Below, one piece after another: positions 54,690 through 63,127 of a DNA stretch of 64,000 bases. The notes beneath the pieces were generated by a model. That model was given only the letters and a program-made list of their open reading frames with translations, did not search any database and was not told the origin of the DNA. Each line of letters begins with the position of its first letter. Positions within the stretch are counted from its first letter, which is position 1. The stretch spans positions 372,001-436,000 of the forward strand of contig CANLWB010000001.1 in the NCBI GenBank assembly GCA_947494695.1, in the 5' to 3' direction. Origin of the DNA: an uncultured Flavobacteriaceae bacterium. GTDB taxonomy: Bacteria; Bacteroidota; Bacteroidia; Flavobacteriales; Flavobacteriaceae. The translations under genes were made by a program, and so were the position numbers.

Positions 54690-56498
54690 ATGGAAAAATT
54701 ACATTCATTTCATATTCCGGTAATGGGTATTGGTTTTACAATAGACACCCCATTAAAAGTAGCCCAATATGGGATGGACTCCGTTATTTCTCTGGTAGAT
54801 GATATTTTGCTGGAGAAATTAAGAAAGATGTATAGTGAGAAATTCGAAATCCCATACAAAGAAATTACAGATCAGGTAGATGATTTTAGGGCAAAGCGAA
54901 TTACCTCATATCTCAATTTAATAAGTGATCTGGCCGATAGAAAGTTTGAATCATTAAAACATGTAACTGCCGAAAAAAGTGATGAGCTTAAGGCTTATGT
55001 TACGATGCTTCCAGATAGTTCCAGAATAAAAAATGAATTCAAAAAGTTAACGTCGAAAGCGTTTAATTTTGCTGAAATTAAGAAGTGGACTTTGAGCAAT
55101 TTGTCTATGGGGGCTATCGATGTGAACATTATGACCAAAGTAGATAAGGATAACTACAAGAACAATGAAAAATTACCAGTAGAATACAATGACGCACATG
55201 CAGCTCTGAGGGGGTTTGTAAACAGTAAACTCAATTCTTCTGTCGTGCTTTCGGCAGGAATGAATCCTAAGCTGTATGGTTATATGGGGGAGTTTGATGA
55301 TTTTTATCCGGATTCAGATGGCACATTTAAAAAGAAAATCATTTTAAAAGTTAGCGATTATAAATCGGCTTTAATTCAAGGGAAGTTTTTGGCAAAGAAG
55401 GGGCTGTGGGTATCTGAATACAGAATTGAATCGGGGTTAAATTGCGGGGGACATGCATTTGCGACTCATGGATATCTCCTGGGGCCTGTTTTGGCTGAGT
55501 TTAAAGAAAAACGAGAAATGCTGAGAAGTTCTATTCAGGATATATTGAACAAAGCATTAATACATAAGGAGCGTGCTGTTCCTAAAAAGACTTTAACCAT
55601 AAAAGTTTCTGCACAGGGTGGGGTTGGAACTCGTGAGGAACACGAGTTTTTAATAAACGAATATCAATTAGACTCTGTGGGTTGGGGAACACCATTTTTA
55701 TTGGTTCCGGAAGCCACTACGGTCGATGAAAAAACCTTGAATAAGTTGGTTGTTGCCAAAGAAGAGGACTTGTATTTAAGTGATATCTCACCTTTGGGTG
55801 TTCCGTTTAACAATCTTAGAGGCAATACTAAAGATGATGAAAAGGAATCGTTTATTAACAAAGGAAGACCGGGAAGTGCCTGCCCCAAAAAGTTCGTAGC
55901 TTTGAATAAAGAGTTTAAAGAACAGGGTATATGCACGGCTTCACGCGAATACCAGCACTTAAAAATAAAGGCATTGGAAAAACAAGGCTTGTCTCGTGAA
56001 GACTATCAGAATGAGTTTAATAAAATAATAGAAAAATCCTGTACTTGTGTGGGGCTAGGAACTTCGGCTTTGTTGGCTTACAATTTAAATACTAAAGTAG
56101 AGGGAGAAGGTGTTTCTATTTGCCCAGGTCCCAATATGGCCTATTATTCCAATATTATGAGTCTAAAGGATATTACCGATCATATTTATGGCAGAGCCAA
56201 TATGCTCTCAAGACCCGATAGACCAAATATCTTCATTAAGGAATTGCATATTTATATCGATTTTTTAAAGCATAAATTAAACGACGTGAAAAAGACTATA
56301 ACTGGAAAGGATGAAAAATATTTATGGACGTTCACTAACAATCTAAAAGCGGGTATCTCTTATTATAAAACCTTGTTTTTCGAGTTAAAGCATAGCTTTA
56401 CAGATGTTAAGGAGCATGTTTTAAATGAATTAGATAGCAGTGAAAACGCCTTGAATTTAATCGCGCATGAGATTGAAAGTTTGTCTGTTACCAGTTAA
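54690..56498 (+). CDS. Uncharacterised TIM-barrel-like protein with six notable Cys
   Basis: A 602-residue soluble protein with no signal sequence. Start HIPVMGIGFTIDTPLKVAQ and the segment VSAQGGVGTREEHEFLINE resemble the FMN-binding barrel of nitronate monooxygenase/PfaD enoyl reductases. Six Cys lie in conserved-looking settings: Cys252 (LNCGGH), 398 (SACPKK), 415 (GICTAS), 451 and 453 (SCTCVG), 478 (ICPGPN), suggesting an FeS cluster or redox site. The C-terminal 110 residues are helical. No named family is recognised. It stands alone between divergent ppc and nadA. Confidence 0.55.
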   Translation: MEKLHSFHIPVMGIGFTIDTPLKVAQYGMDSVISLVDDILLEKLRKMYSEKFEIPYKEITDQVDDFRAKRITSYLNLISDLADRKFESLKHVTAEKSDELKAYVTMLPDSSRIKNEFKKLTSKAFNFAEIKKWTLSNLSMGAIDVNIMTKVDKDNYKNNEKLPVEYNDAHAALRGFVNSKLNSSVVLSAGMNPKLYGYMGEFDDFYPDSDGTFKKKIILKVSDYKSALIQGKFLAKKGLWVSEYRIESGLNCGGHAFATHGYLLGPVLAEFKEKREMLRSSIQDILNKALIHKERAVPKKTLTIKVSAQGGVGTREEHEFLINEYQLDSVGWGTPFLLVPEATTVDEKTLNKLVVAKEEDLYLSDISPLGVPFNNLRGNTKDDEKESFINKGRPGSACPKKFVALNKEFKEQGICTASREYQHLKIKALEKQGLSREDYQNEFNKIIEKSCTCVGLGTSALLAYNLNTKVEGEGVSICPGPNMAYYSNIMSLKDITDHIYGRANMLSRPDRPNIFIKELHIYIDFLKHKLNDVKKTITGKDEKYLWTFTNNLKAGISYYKTLFFELKHSFTDVKEHVLNELDSSENALNLIAHEIESLSVTS

Positions 56499-56725
56499 GA
56501 CCGTAAAATGAGTTAGTTTTTTGTGTTATTGTATTCCGTTTTTACAAAATATTAAGGTGTTTGTTTGTATTCGATTCTTATTTAAAGTGATTTTTTTGAA
56601 TATGCTTAATTTCTTCTTAAATTTTAGGCCCGGGGGATTTTCAATACAATTTTAATTAAGATATTTGCAAAAATATAGATGTAGCAAAGTGTAAGACTTT
56701 TAGCTACATATTGAATGCTAACAAC

Positions 56726-57652
56726 ATGGATTTAGTAAAAGAAATAAAACGTCTTAAAGAAGAGAAGAATGCTGTAATTCTGGCTCATTATTATCAGGTT
56801 GCCGAAATACAGGATATTGCTGATTATGTCGGAGATAGTTTAGGGCTTTCACAAAAAGCGGCCGAAACGGATGCAGATATTATTGTATTTGCAGGCGTGC
56901 ATTTTATGGCAGAAACGGCTAAAATCTTAAATCCGACTAAAACAGTTGTATTGCCCGATTTAAATGCGGGCTGTTCCCTTGCAGATTCTTGTCCACCAGA
57001 AAGTTTTGAGGCTTTTACGAAAGCACATCCAGATCACGTTGTGATTACTTATGTGAACTGTTCGGCAGAAATTAAAGCATTAAGTGATATTGTTTGTACG
57101 TCGTCTAATGCTTTAAAAATTGTTGAATCTGTTCCTAAGGACACACCTATTATTTTTGCACCAGATAAAAACCTGGGTAAATATGTCATCAAGGAGACGG
57201 GAAGAGATATGTTACTTTGGGATGGTAGTTGCATTGTGCACGAGGCCTTTTCCATGGATAAGTTAATTGAACTTCACAAAAAATACCCAGATTATAAGAT
57301 TATTGCACACCCGGAGTCCGAAGAACATATTTTAGACACGGCAACTTATGTTGGGTCCACCTCTGGTATGATAAATTATGTAAAAGAACATCAGGAAGAG
57401 AAATTTATTATAGCTACTGAAGCCGGGATTTTACATAAAATGCAACAAGAAATGCCATATACCGAATTGGTGCCTGCACCAGCCGTAGAGGATAATACCT
57501 GTGCGTGTAGTGAATGTCATTTCATGAAAATGAACACCATGCAAAAACTGTATGATTGTTTGTTAAATGAATCCCCTCAAATTGAAGTCCCAGAAGATGT
57601 TAGAAAAAAAGCATTGCTACCTATAGAGCGTATGCTGGAATTATCTAAATAA
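56726..57652 (+). CDS. nadA: Quinolinate synthase
   Basis: Condenses iminoaspartate with dihydroxyacetone phosphate to make quinolinate for NAD. 308 residues. The three cluster Cys lie in [25 protein letters not shown] and [13 protein letters not shown]; the HYYQ-type start [16 protein letters not shown] and the HPE motif ([10 protein letters not shown]) are present. ATG 56726 is chosen over TTG 56711. It lies 4 bp before nadB. Confidence 0.96.
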   Translation: MDLVKEIKRLKEEKNAVILAHYYQVAEIQDIADYVGDSLGLSQKAAETDADIIVFAGVHFMAETAKILNPTKTVVLPDLNAGCSLADSCPPESFEAFTKAHPDHVVITYVNCSAEIKALSDIVCTSSNALKIVESVPKDTPIIFAPDKNLGKYVIKETGRDMLLWDGSCIVHEAFSMDKLIELHKKYPDYKIIAHPESEEHILDTATYVGSTSGMINYVKEHQEEKFIIATEAGILHKMQQEMPYTELVPAPAVEDNTCACSECHFMKMNTMQKLYDCLLNESPQIEVPEDVRKKALLPIERMLELSK

Positions 57653-57656
57653 ATAT

Positions 57657-59216
57657 ATGCTCTCAACAGATTATTTAGTTATTGGATCGGGGATAGCCGG
57701 TTTAACCTTTGCGGTTAAAATTGCAGAAAAGTTTCCCGATAGAACCGTTGTCATTGTTACTAAAGCCAACGAAGATGAGTCTAATACTAAATATGCTCAA
57801 GGGGGTGTAGCCGTTGTTCTTGATAAAGAACAGGATTCTTTTAAAAAACATATCAATGACACCCTTATCGCGGGAGATGGCTTATGCAATGAAGAGGTTG
57901 TGAAATTGGTTGTTAAAGAAGGACCAAAGCGATTGAAAGAACTATTGCTTTGGGGGGCCAACTTTGATGTTAATGACAGCGGAAAATTTGATTTAGGAAA
58001 AGAAGGCGGACATTCAGAATACCGTGTAGTGCATCATAAAGATATTACCGGGTATGAGATAGAACGTGCACTGCTAGAGCGTACACGTCAGTTACCAAAT
58101 ATTACAATTCTTCCCCATCATTTCGCCATAGATTTGGTTACGAATCACCATATTAAAGACTGTAAGTTTGAAGATTTAACCTGTTTTGGAGCTTATGTGC
58201 TCAATCAAAATACAGGAGATATTTTTGTTGTTAAAGCAAACAGTACGTTGTTGGCGTCGGGCGGAATAGGATGTGTTTACGGACATACCACGAACCCGGT
58301 TATTGCAACCGGAGATGGTATTGCTATGGCCTATAGAGCTAAGGCTCGTATTAAGGATATGGAATTTGTTCAGTTCCACCCAACGGCATTGTACGAGGAG
58401 AAAGGAGAGTCCTCGTTTTTAATTTCTGAGGCGGTTAGAGGTTTTGGTGCTTACCTAAGAAACAAAAAGGGTTATCGTTTTATGCCCGATTATGATGAGC
58501 GTGCCGAACTGGCGTCAAGAGATATTGTGTCACAAAGTATAGATAGCGAACTAAAGAAGACGGGAGACCCACATGTGTATTTAGACTGCACACATTTAGA
58601 TATAGAGGCTTTTAAAAATCACTTTCCTAATATTTACAAAAAATGCCTGGAGCATCATATAAATATCGAAACGGATTGGATTCCGGTAATTCCGGCATCT
58701 CATTATTTATGTGGTGGAATTAAGGTGACTAAAAAAGGGAAAACCACCATAGATAATTTGTTTGCTTGTGGGGAATGTTCCAGAACTGGACTTCATGGAG
58801 CGAACAGACTGGCATCAAACTCTTTACTGGAAGCTTTAGTTTATGCTCATAATATTTTTAAACATCACACTAAAAAGGATTATCATGCTTTAGATATTGA
58901 TATTCCCGATTGGAACGATGAAGGAACGGTTATTCCCGAAGAGCACATCCTAATACAGCATAATTTAAAACAGTTGCAAGCTCTTATGCGTAATTATGTG
59001 GGTATTGTTAGAAGTGATAAACGTTTAAAACGAGCAATTAAGCGCCTGGATTTAATTTACAATGAGGTTGAAGATCTTTATAAAGAATCAAAAATAACAA
59101 CGACACTTTGTGAGTTACGTAATATGATAAACGTATCTCACTTAATTATAAGACAGTCTTTAGATCGGAAAAAGAATAAGGGTGGCTATTTTAATGTGGA
59201 TAATGTTAAGACGTAA
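57657..59216 (+). CDS. nadB: L-aspartate oxidase
   Basis: An FAD enzyme that makes iminoaspartate, the substrate of NadA. 519 residues: dinucleotide fold DYLVIGSGIAGLTFAVK, KYAQGGVAVVL, REGGHSEYRVVHHKD-like GKEGGHSEYRVVHHKD, ASGGIGCVYGHTTNP, FVQFHPTALY and GECSRTGLHGANRLASNSL. The C-terminal helical region ends LDRKKNKGGYFN. Start is 4 bp after nadA, so they form one operon for de novo NAD synthesis. Confidence 0.96.
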   Translation: MLSTDYLVIGSGIAGLTFAVKIAEKFPDRTVVIVTKANEDESNTKYAQGGVAVVLDKEQDSFKKHINDTLIAGDGLCNEEVVKLVVKEGPKRLKELLLWGANFDVNDSGKFDLGKEGGHSEYRVVHHKDITGYEIERALLERTRQLPNITILPHHFAIDLVTNHHIKDCKFEDLTCFGAYVLNQNTGDIFVVKANSTLLASGGIGCVYGHTTNPVIATGDGIAMAYRAKARIKDMEFVQFHPTALYEEKGESSFLISEAVRGFGAYLRNKKGYRFMPDYDERAELASRDIVSQSIDSELKKTGDPHVYLDCTHLDIEAFKNHFPNIYKKCLEHHINIETDWIPVIPASHYLCGGIKVTKKGKTTIDNLFACGECSRTGLHGANRLASNSLLEALVYAHNIFKHHTKKDYHALDIDIPDWNDEGTVIPEEHILIQHNLKQLQALMRNYVGIVRSDKRLKRAIKRLDLIYNEVEDLYKESKITTTLCELRNMINVSHLIIRQSLDRKKNKGGYFNVDNVKT

Positions 59217-59387
59217 TTAAGGGCATCATTCATCTTTAAAAAGCACTTGATTTTTTGTTGGTTCTAATTGGTATGATTTTAAACCAAGATATAAAAACCA
59301 TAATCCGACAGTAAATCGAGTTTAATGCCGAATTATAGTTTTGAAAATACTTAATAAGTGTTGTAATTCTTCAAAAATGTTGTTCTG

Positions 59388-59720
59388 TTATTTTCCCAGC
59401 ATCAAGAGTTCATTACAAACAATTTCAGTAATATATCTTTTATTGCCATTTTTGTCGTCATAACTGCGTGATGTCAGTTTTCCTTCAATGGCAATTTCCT
59501 TTCCTTTCGTAACATATTTCTCAATAATTTGAGCCGTTTTTCCCCAGGCTACAATGTTGTGCCATTGCGTATCCGTGATTTTTTCGCCATCGCTGTTGGT
59601 GTAGTTTTCGTTGGTTGCCATAGTGAATTTGGCCAATGTCCTACCAGATTCTAAATTTACGATTTCGGGATCGTTTCCTAAGTTACCAATCAACTGTACT
59701 TTGTTTCTAAGTGCGTTCAT
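59388..59720 (-). CDS. ssb: Single-stranded DNA-binding protein, tail-less
   Basis: A 110-residue OB-fold SSB: NKVQLIGNLGNDPEIV, RTLAKFTMATNENYTN, QWHNIVAWGKTAQIIEKYV, GKLTSRSYDDKNGNKRYIT. It ends right after the fold (ELLMLGK), lacking the acidic Phe-ended tail that recruits repair and replication proteins, so it is probably a paralogue or element-borne copy rather than the main ssb. The frame extends to 59795, but ATG 59720 (MNALRNKVQLIGN) is the normal start. Three 10-bp-phased repeats lie upstream at 59884. Confidence 0.85.
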   Translation of the reverse strand: MNALRNKVQLIGNLGNDPEIVNLESGRTLAKFTMATNENYTNSDGEKITDTQWHNIVAWGKTAQIIEKYVTKGKEIAIEGKLTSRSYDDKNGNKRYITEIVCNELLMLGK

Positions 59721-59754
59721 AATTTTTAATTTAATGGTTAAACAGTTAATACTT

Positions 59755-59776
59755 TGTCCTGAACTCGTTTCAGGAT
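59755..59776. repeat. Dispersed GAACTYGTTTC repeat copy
   Basis: TCCTGAACTCGTTTCAGGA carries complementary arms (TCCTGAA and TTCAGGA) and resembles 15171-15200. It sits in the leader of the ssb gene. Confidence 0.5.
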
Positions 59777-60170
59777 CTTTTAAATTTCTGGTCAAAGTCT
59801 TTAAGTACTAGTGTGCTACAAACTTCAACACTGCAAATATGAAATAGCTTGCAAAAGTTATTCGGTACTTACTCATTTAAATTCGTTTGTAAACGTTTGT
59901 AGTCGTTTGTAAATGATATGAGAATGGCACACATTGGAAGCTATATACAATAAGGGACAAGCAAACATGGTAATTTAATTTCGCTAGAAAAAGCGATTTT
60001 TTTGTGAAGTCGGACCTTTAATTCACGATTTATGTTATACCCTTCGGAATATCAAAGCGTTAGCATTTTGCCGAATAAATCAAATCTGAGGTAATTCAAT
60101 CAAATAGCGTGTCGCACTCACCAATAGTTACCCAGTTGGGCATACTCCTAGAATACGTCTGAAAACGGTA
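59777..60170. other. Spacer upstream of ssb with phased repeats
   Basis: No gene seen. Three copies of CGTTTGT start at 59884, 59894 and 59904 (listed separately). The rest is AT-rich with no clear structure. The left edge of the accessory stretch probably falls here, but no attachment site was found. Confidence 0.4.
59884..59910. repeat. Three CGTTTGT direct repeats, exact 10-bp spacing
   Basis: CGTTTGT occurs at 59884, 59894 and 59904. The copies are one helical turn apart, a layout used by repressors, iterons or recombination proteins. They lie upstream of the minus-strand ssb gene. Confidence 0.7.
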
Positions 60171-60290
60171 CTATTCCTTTTCTTTAGGCTTAGGAACGGA
60201 AGCCTTTAATACGTCATTTAAAGATGTGTTTATCTTTAGTTTTTCTTCGTATTGTTTTGCTCTTTCTTTAGGCTCTTTTTCTTTGTTCAT
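60171..60290 (-). CDS. Small charged protein, 39 aa
   Basis: A 39-codon frame from ATG 60290: MNKEKEPKERAKQYEEKLKI then NTSLNDVLKASVPKPKEKE. It is very charged and looks like the small helical proteins of unknown function (KARAKKYEEKLKINGSF-like) known from Bacteroidota. It lies 9 bp downstream of the membrane ORF at 60300, so the two are probably translated from one message. Confidence 0.5.
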   Translation of the reverse strand: MNKEKEPKERAKQYEEKLKINTSLNDVLKASVPKPKEKE

Positions 60291-60299
60291 AACTTTAAA

Positions 60300-60434
60300 C
60301 TATGCCGTTTGAATAGTTTCAGAAGAATAAATGAGTCGTGTGCTAACTTTAGTAATAAGTCTATCTATTTTTTCTAATTGAGCTTTAAATATTGCCATTA
60401 CAACAATAGCTATTAAAGGTAAGATTAAATACAC
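60300..60434 (-). CDS. Small membrane protein, about 44 aa
   Basis: A frame with GTG 60434 or ATG 60398 as start. It opens with the hydrophobic helix YLILPLIAIVVMAIF and continues with a basic amphipathic tail (KAQLEKIDRLITKVSTRLIY). The open frame reaches further 5' (NRALLINNGGWAV) without an ATG. Paired with the 39-codon ORF just downstream. Role unknown. Confidence 0.4.
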   Translation of the reverse strand: MYLILPLIAIVVMAIFKAQLEKIDRLITKVSTRLIYSSETIQTA

Positions 60435-60609
60435 AGCCCATCCTCCATTGTTAATTAATAAAGCCCTGTTACCGATATCTCCAATTTTAGTATTAATCTA
60501 TTTTAAGTGATTCATTATCGGCTGTCTCAATCTAATTATTAATTATACAGATATAACTGACAATATTGATATGTGCAAATATTTCCGAATAATTTTGTGG
60601 TTTTGTAAT

Positions 60610-60816
60610 ATGACTACATATAAGGAAAGAAGAGAAAATCAATATAATTTCGTGCTAGTTAAAGACTGAATAGTATTAGGTACGTTTGGAAACCTAAGAA
60701 AGATTACAGAGTTTGTAAAAGATGATAACTTTCCAAGTTACTGGACGTTAGTTAGGAAGAAAGAGTTTCCAATTGAGTTTGGTAATTGCAAGATATTTAA
60801 GGCTAAGCATTATTGA
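60610..60816 (+). pseudogene. Small phage-type gene with in-frame TGA
   Basis: One frame runs 69 codons from ATG 60610 to the TGA at 60814, broken once by a TGA at 60667-60669 (codon 20). Downstream residues GTFGNLRKITEFVKDDNFPS, YWTLVRKKEFPIEF and CKIFKAKHY match the pattern of small Bacteroidota phage/element proteins (G-x-L-x-K...YWTLVRK). Both halves look coding, so the gene appears recently disrupted, or the TGA is read through. Confidence 0.5.
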
Positions 60817-60817
60817 T

Positions 60818-61675
60818 TTATTCAGAAATAGAAGTTATTAATTTCTGAGTATAATCAATTATTTTTGATTCTTCGATGAGTTGTATTCGATCTATTTTTT
60901 CAAGTAGTTTAATAGAATGATCATACTCTTTGAACAATTCTTTTTTAGTTGGTCTACCTAATAATAAATCATATCTAAAGTTTTCTTTGGAAGCAACTGA
61001 TTCCAAGTCTACAAATAGACCATAGTTTTCATGAGCTTTCCTTGCTATTGATCTTTGTTCTGATAAATCAAAATTAAGAGGCTTGATTAAGTTCAAGCTT
61101 CCATTTTGCCAAGCATATTTAAAATTGAATTCAGCTCCAGTGGTATTTTTTACCTTGTAATCTCTAAAGAAATTAGGTTTGTTACTTTTATCAACTTCTT
61201 TAACATGATTTTTTACATATTGATAAAACCTTTTTCCAATTTCATATTCTTTGTCAACTTTACTTTCTGAAGATTCGTATATATATGATTTAATGAGATA
61301 AGAAACAATATCTTCATCTTTTTTGTGATATTGAAAACTCTTAATTGATTTCTCAAACTGTAATGAGCTTCCATCGAAAGGCAAAAAATAATTGCTTATA
61401 AATAAGTCAAATGAATTATCAATTTCGGTATGAAAGATTTCATCAATTTTTTTATTCAGTAATTCTACTTTGGAATTGATTTCTCTCAAATAATTTTTCA
61501 AAGATTTTTCTGGAACATTAGAATAAATAGCTTTTAATCTTGATAACTTACCAGAATATTTGAAATAAAACCTCTTTTGTTCATTAAAATATACCAATAA
61601 TCCAACATTTAGACTCTCACCTAAAAAAGCTGAGTGACTATATCTTAGAATACTGTATGTATATTTGTTATTCAT
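60818..61675 (-). CDS. DUF3037 family protein
   Basis: A 285-residue protein. The start YTYSILRYSHSAFLGESLNVG and GLLVYFNEQKRFYFKYSGK are the DUF3037 signature; the rest is helical, with many Lys/Glu/Phe. No enzymatic motif is visible. Its ATG follows immediately after the stop of the frame-shifted reading of the HipA-like kinase gene, so the two are coupled. DUF3037 proteins are often found beside HipA-like kinases; role unknown. Confidence 0.8.
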   Translation of the reverse strand: MNNKYTYSILRYSHSAFLGESLNVGLLVYFNEQKRFYFKYSGKLSRLKAIYSNVPEKSLKNYLREINSKVELLNKKIDEIFHTEIDNSFDLFISNYFLPFDGSSLQFEKSIKSFQYHKKDEDIVSYLIKSYIYESSESKVDKEYEIGKRFYQYVKNHVKEVDKSNKPNFFRDYKVKNTTGAEFNFKYAWQNGSLNLIKPLNFDLSEQRSIARKAHENYGLFVDLESVASKENFRYDLLLGRPTKKELFKEYDHSIKLLEKIDRIQLIEESKIIDYTQKLITSISE

Positions 61676-61870
61676 TTATAAGAGTCTATCATTTAACGTG
61701 TTAATAACATGTGTGTTGTTTTTCTTTAACCATTTAAAATAATTAAAAAAATCTGATTTTCCTATATTTTTAATGTTAAAGTTATCTAAGTCAGCAAATA
61801 TACTGTCAAAAATACTCAAATTGAAATTATTTATATTTAATTGGAATTCATCAAAAATTAGACCTTTTTT
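61676..61870 (-). other. Frameshift site and -1-frame C-terminal extension of the HipA-like kinase
   Basis: The A_AAA_AAG heptamer (61870-61864 on the minus strand) is in the correct phase at the end of the kinase frame. Slipping back one base continues for 62 codons (GLIFDEFQLNINNFNLSIFD ... NYFKWLKKNNTHVINTL) and stops at 61676, exactly one base before the DUF3037 ATG. The extension looks like the missing C-terminal part of the family. A sequencing or indel error in the A run would look the same. Confidence 0.65.
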
Positions 61871-62475
61871 CTAATCTTTTTTAATTGGTCGTAAAAAACA
61901 TGTTTTTTGCAAAAATAGGTAGAAAAAATATTCTTATAATTCATTTTAGAATTTATGAATTGAGCTGAATAGAAAGGGAATGTTTGCTCGTGGTCAATTA
62001 AAACAAAATCATTGTCATTGACCAGTAAATTCGGTTTATTTCTGAAGCCACCTCTATCTGTATTTAAAATTACATTATCAAAAGCAAATACGTTTTCTAA
62101 ATCATAATCTTTCAAGAAGTTATTTTTTGTATTAGGATTGTAGATAAAGACTCCGTTTTTTAATTTACTACAAAACTTATATCCCGTATCTAAAATATCA
62201 ATATACTTGTCGTCGAAAAAACCGGATAAATATTTATGGTCAAAATTTATTATACCATAGTCAGGAACCGGTAAATCAAACTCTTTGGCAATTTCAGCAA
62301 CCAAAATTTCTTTAGCTACGGAAAATTCTTGTTTTACGTGTTGTCTTTTATAAAGTTTCAATACGTAGGGAGCTATATTCGAATTTTCGTCTTCTGCTTC
62401 AATAACTAAAGGGAAAGTACTCCCTCCTTCAAGTATTTTTTTTATTGAAACTAAGTTTAATTCTTTTATAGCCAA
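61858..62475 (-). CDS. HipA-like kinase (0-frame part)
   Basis: A 205-residue reading frame that ends abruptly. It has the HipA-like kinase pattern: FPLVIEAEDENSNIAPYVLK (ATP-side Lys), AKEILVAEIAKEFDLPVPDY, and the catalytic block AFDNVILNTDRGGFRNKPNL (Asp and Asn) followed by VLIDHEQTF (metal-binding Asp). In the family a further helical C-terminal part follows; here it is in the -1 frame (see 61676-61870), making 266 residues in total. It has no HipB-like HTH partner; DUF3037 is the partner instead. Confidence 0.8.
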   Translation of the reverse strand: MAIKELNLVSIKKILEGGSTFPLVIEAEDENSNIAPYVLKLYKRQHVKQEFSVAKEILVAEIAKEFDLPVPDYGIINFDHKYLSGFFDDKYIDILDTGYKFCSKLKNGVFIYNPNTKNNFLKDYDLENVFAFDNVILNTDRGGFRNKPNLLVNDNDFVLIDHEQTFPFYSAQFINSKMNYKNIFSTYFCKKHVFYDQLKKIRKKV

Positions 62476-62615
62476 TGAATTTAGATATTGTAATTGACGT
62501 GAAAAGTAGGAAAAATAATTAACTTTTCATTACAAAGACTGAGTAATTGATTATTTAGCATAATATAAATTCTTGAATCTTTAACTTACAGTTTAACCTA
62601 TATTCGGAATAATCT

Positions 62616-62623
62616 TATATTTG
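62616..62623 (+). promoter_or_regulatory. Candidate -7 element for JAB gene
   Basis: TATATTTG matches TAnnTTTG and ends 17 bp before ATG 62640. No clear -33 TTG. Confidence 0.4.
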
Positions 62624-62639
62624 ATAAAACTAAATTTAA

Positions 62640-63062
62640 ATGAACGTACGTATTCCTAGAGACGAAAATACACGCATAGAAGATTCACACGACATAGCCA
62701 GAATCATGCGTAAAATACTTCTAAGACAAAATAAACTACACAGGAAAAAGGAATACTTTTGGACGATTGGTCTAAGTACTAAAAATGATATTGAGTATAT
62801 CGAACTTCTTACTATTGGCATACTAAATCAAAATAATATTGACCCCGTAGAAGTGTTTAATTTTGCTGTGGCTAAAAAGTGTAAGCGAATCATTATTTGC
62901 CATAATCACCCTTCCGGAGACGTCAAACCCAGCGAATCAGACAAACGAATCACACAAAAGATTAAGAAAGGTGCGGAAGTACTGAATATAGAACTGTTAG
63001 ACCATCTTATTATTTGTGATAGTAAAGACTTCTATAGTTTGGCTGCTCATGGGTTGATTTAG
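62640..63062 (+). CDS. RadC-like JAB-domain protein
   Basis: A 140-residue JAMM/JAB fold protein: the metal motif HNHPSG followed seven residues later by Asp (HNHPSGDVKPSESD), and LLDHLIICD. This is the C-terminal RadC domain without the N-terminal HhH part of full-length RadC. Such short forms are frequent on mobile and plasmid-type elements of Bacteroidota. Divergent from the HipA-like kinase gene, with a TATATTTG box upstream. Function unresolved despite the historic repair name. Confidence 0.85.
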   Translation: MNVRIPRDENTRIEDSHDIARIMRKILLRQNKLHRKKEYFWTIGLSTKNDIEYIELLTIGILNQNNIDPVEVFNFAVAKKCKRIIICHNHPSGDVKPSESDKRITQKIKKGAEVLNIELLDHLIICDSKDFYSLAAHGLI

Positions 63063-63127
63063 TAACATTTATCGATAGTAGGATACTAATAGTTTACTAT
63101 GCTAGACTCTATTAAGTGGTTTTTTCA

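Noticed and set aside
62640-63062. DNA repair RadC
   Set aside because: Only the JAB domain is present; a repair role is not supported.
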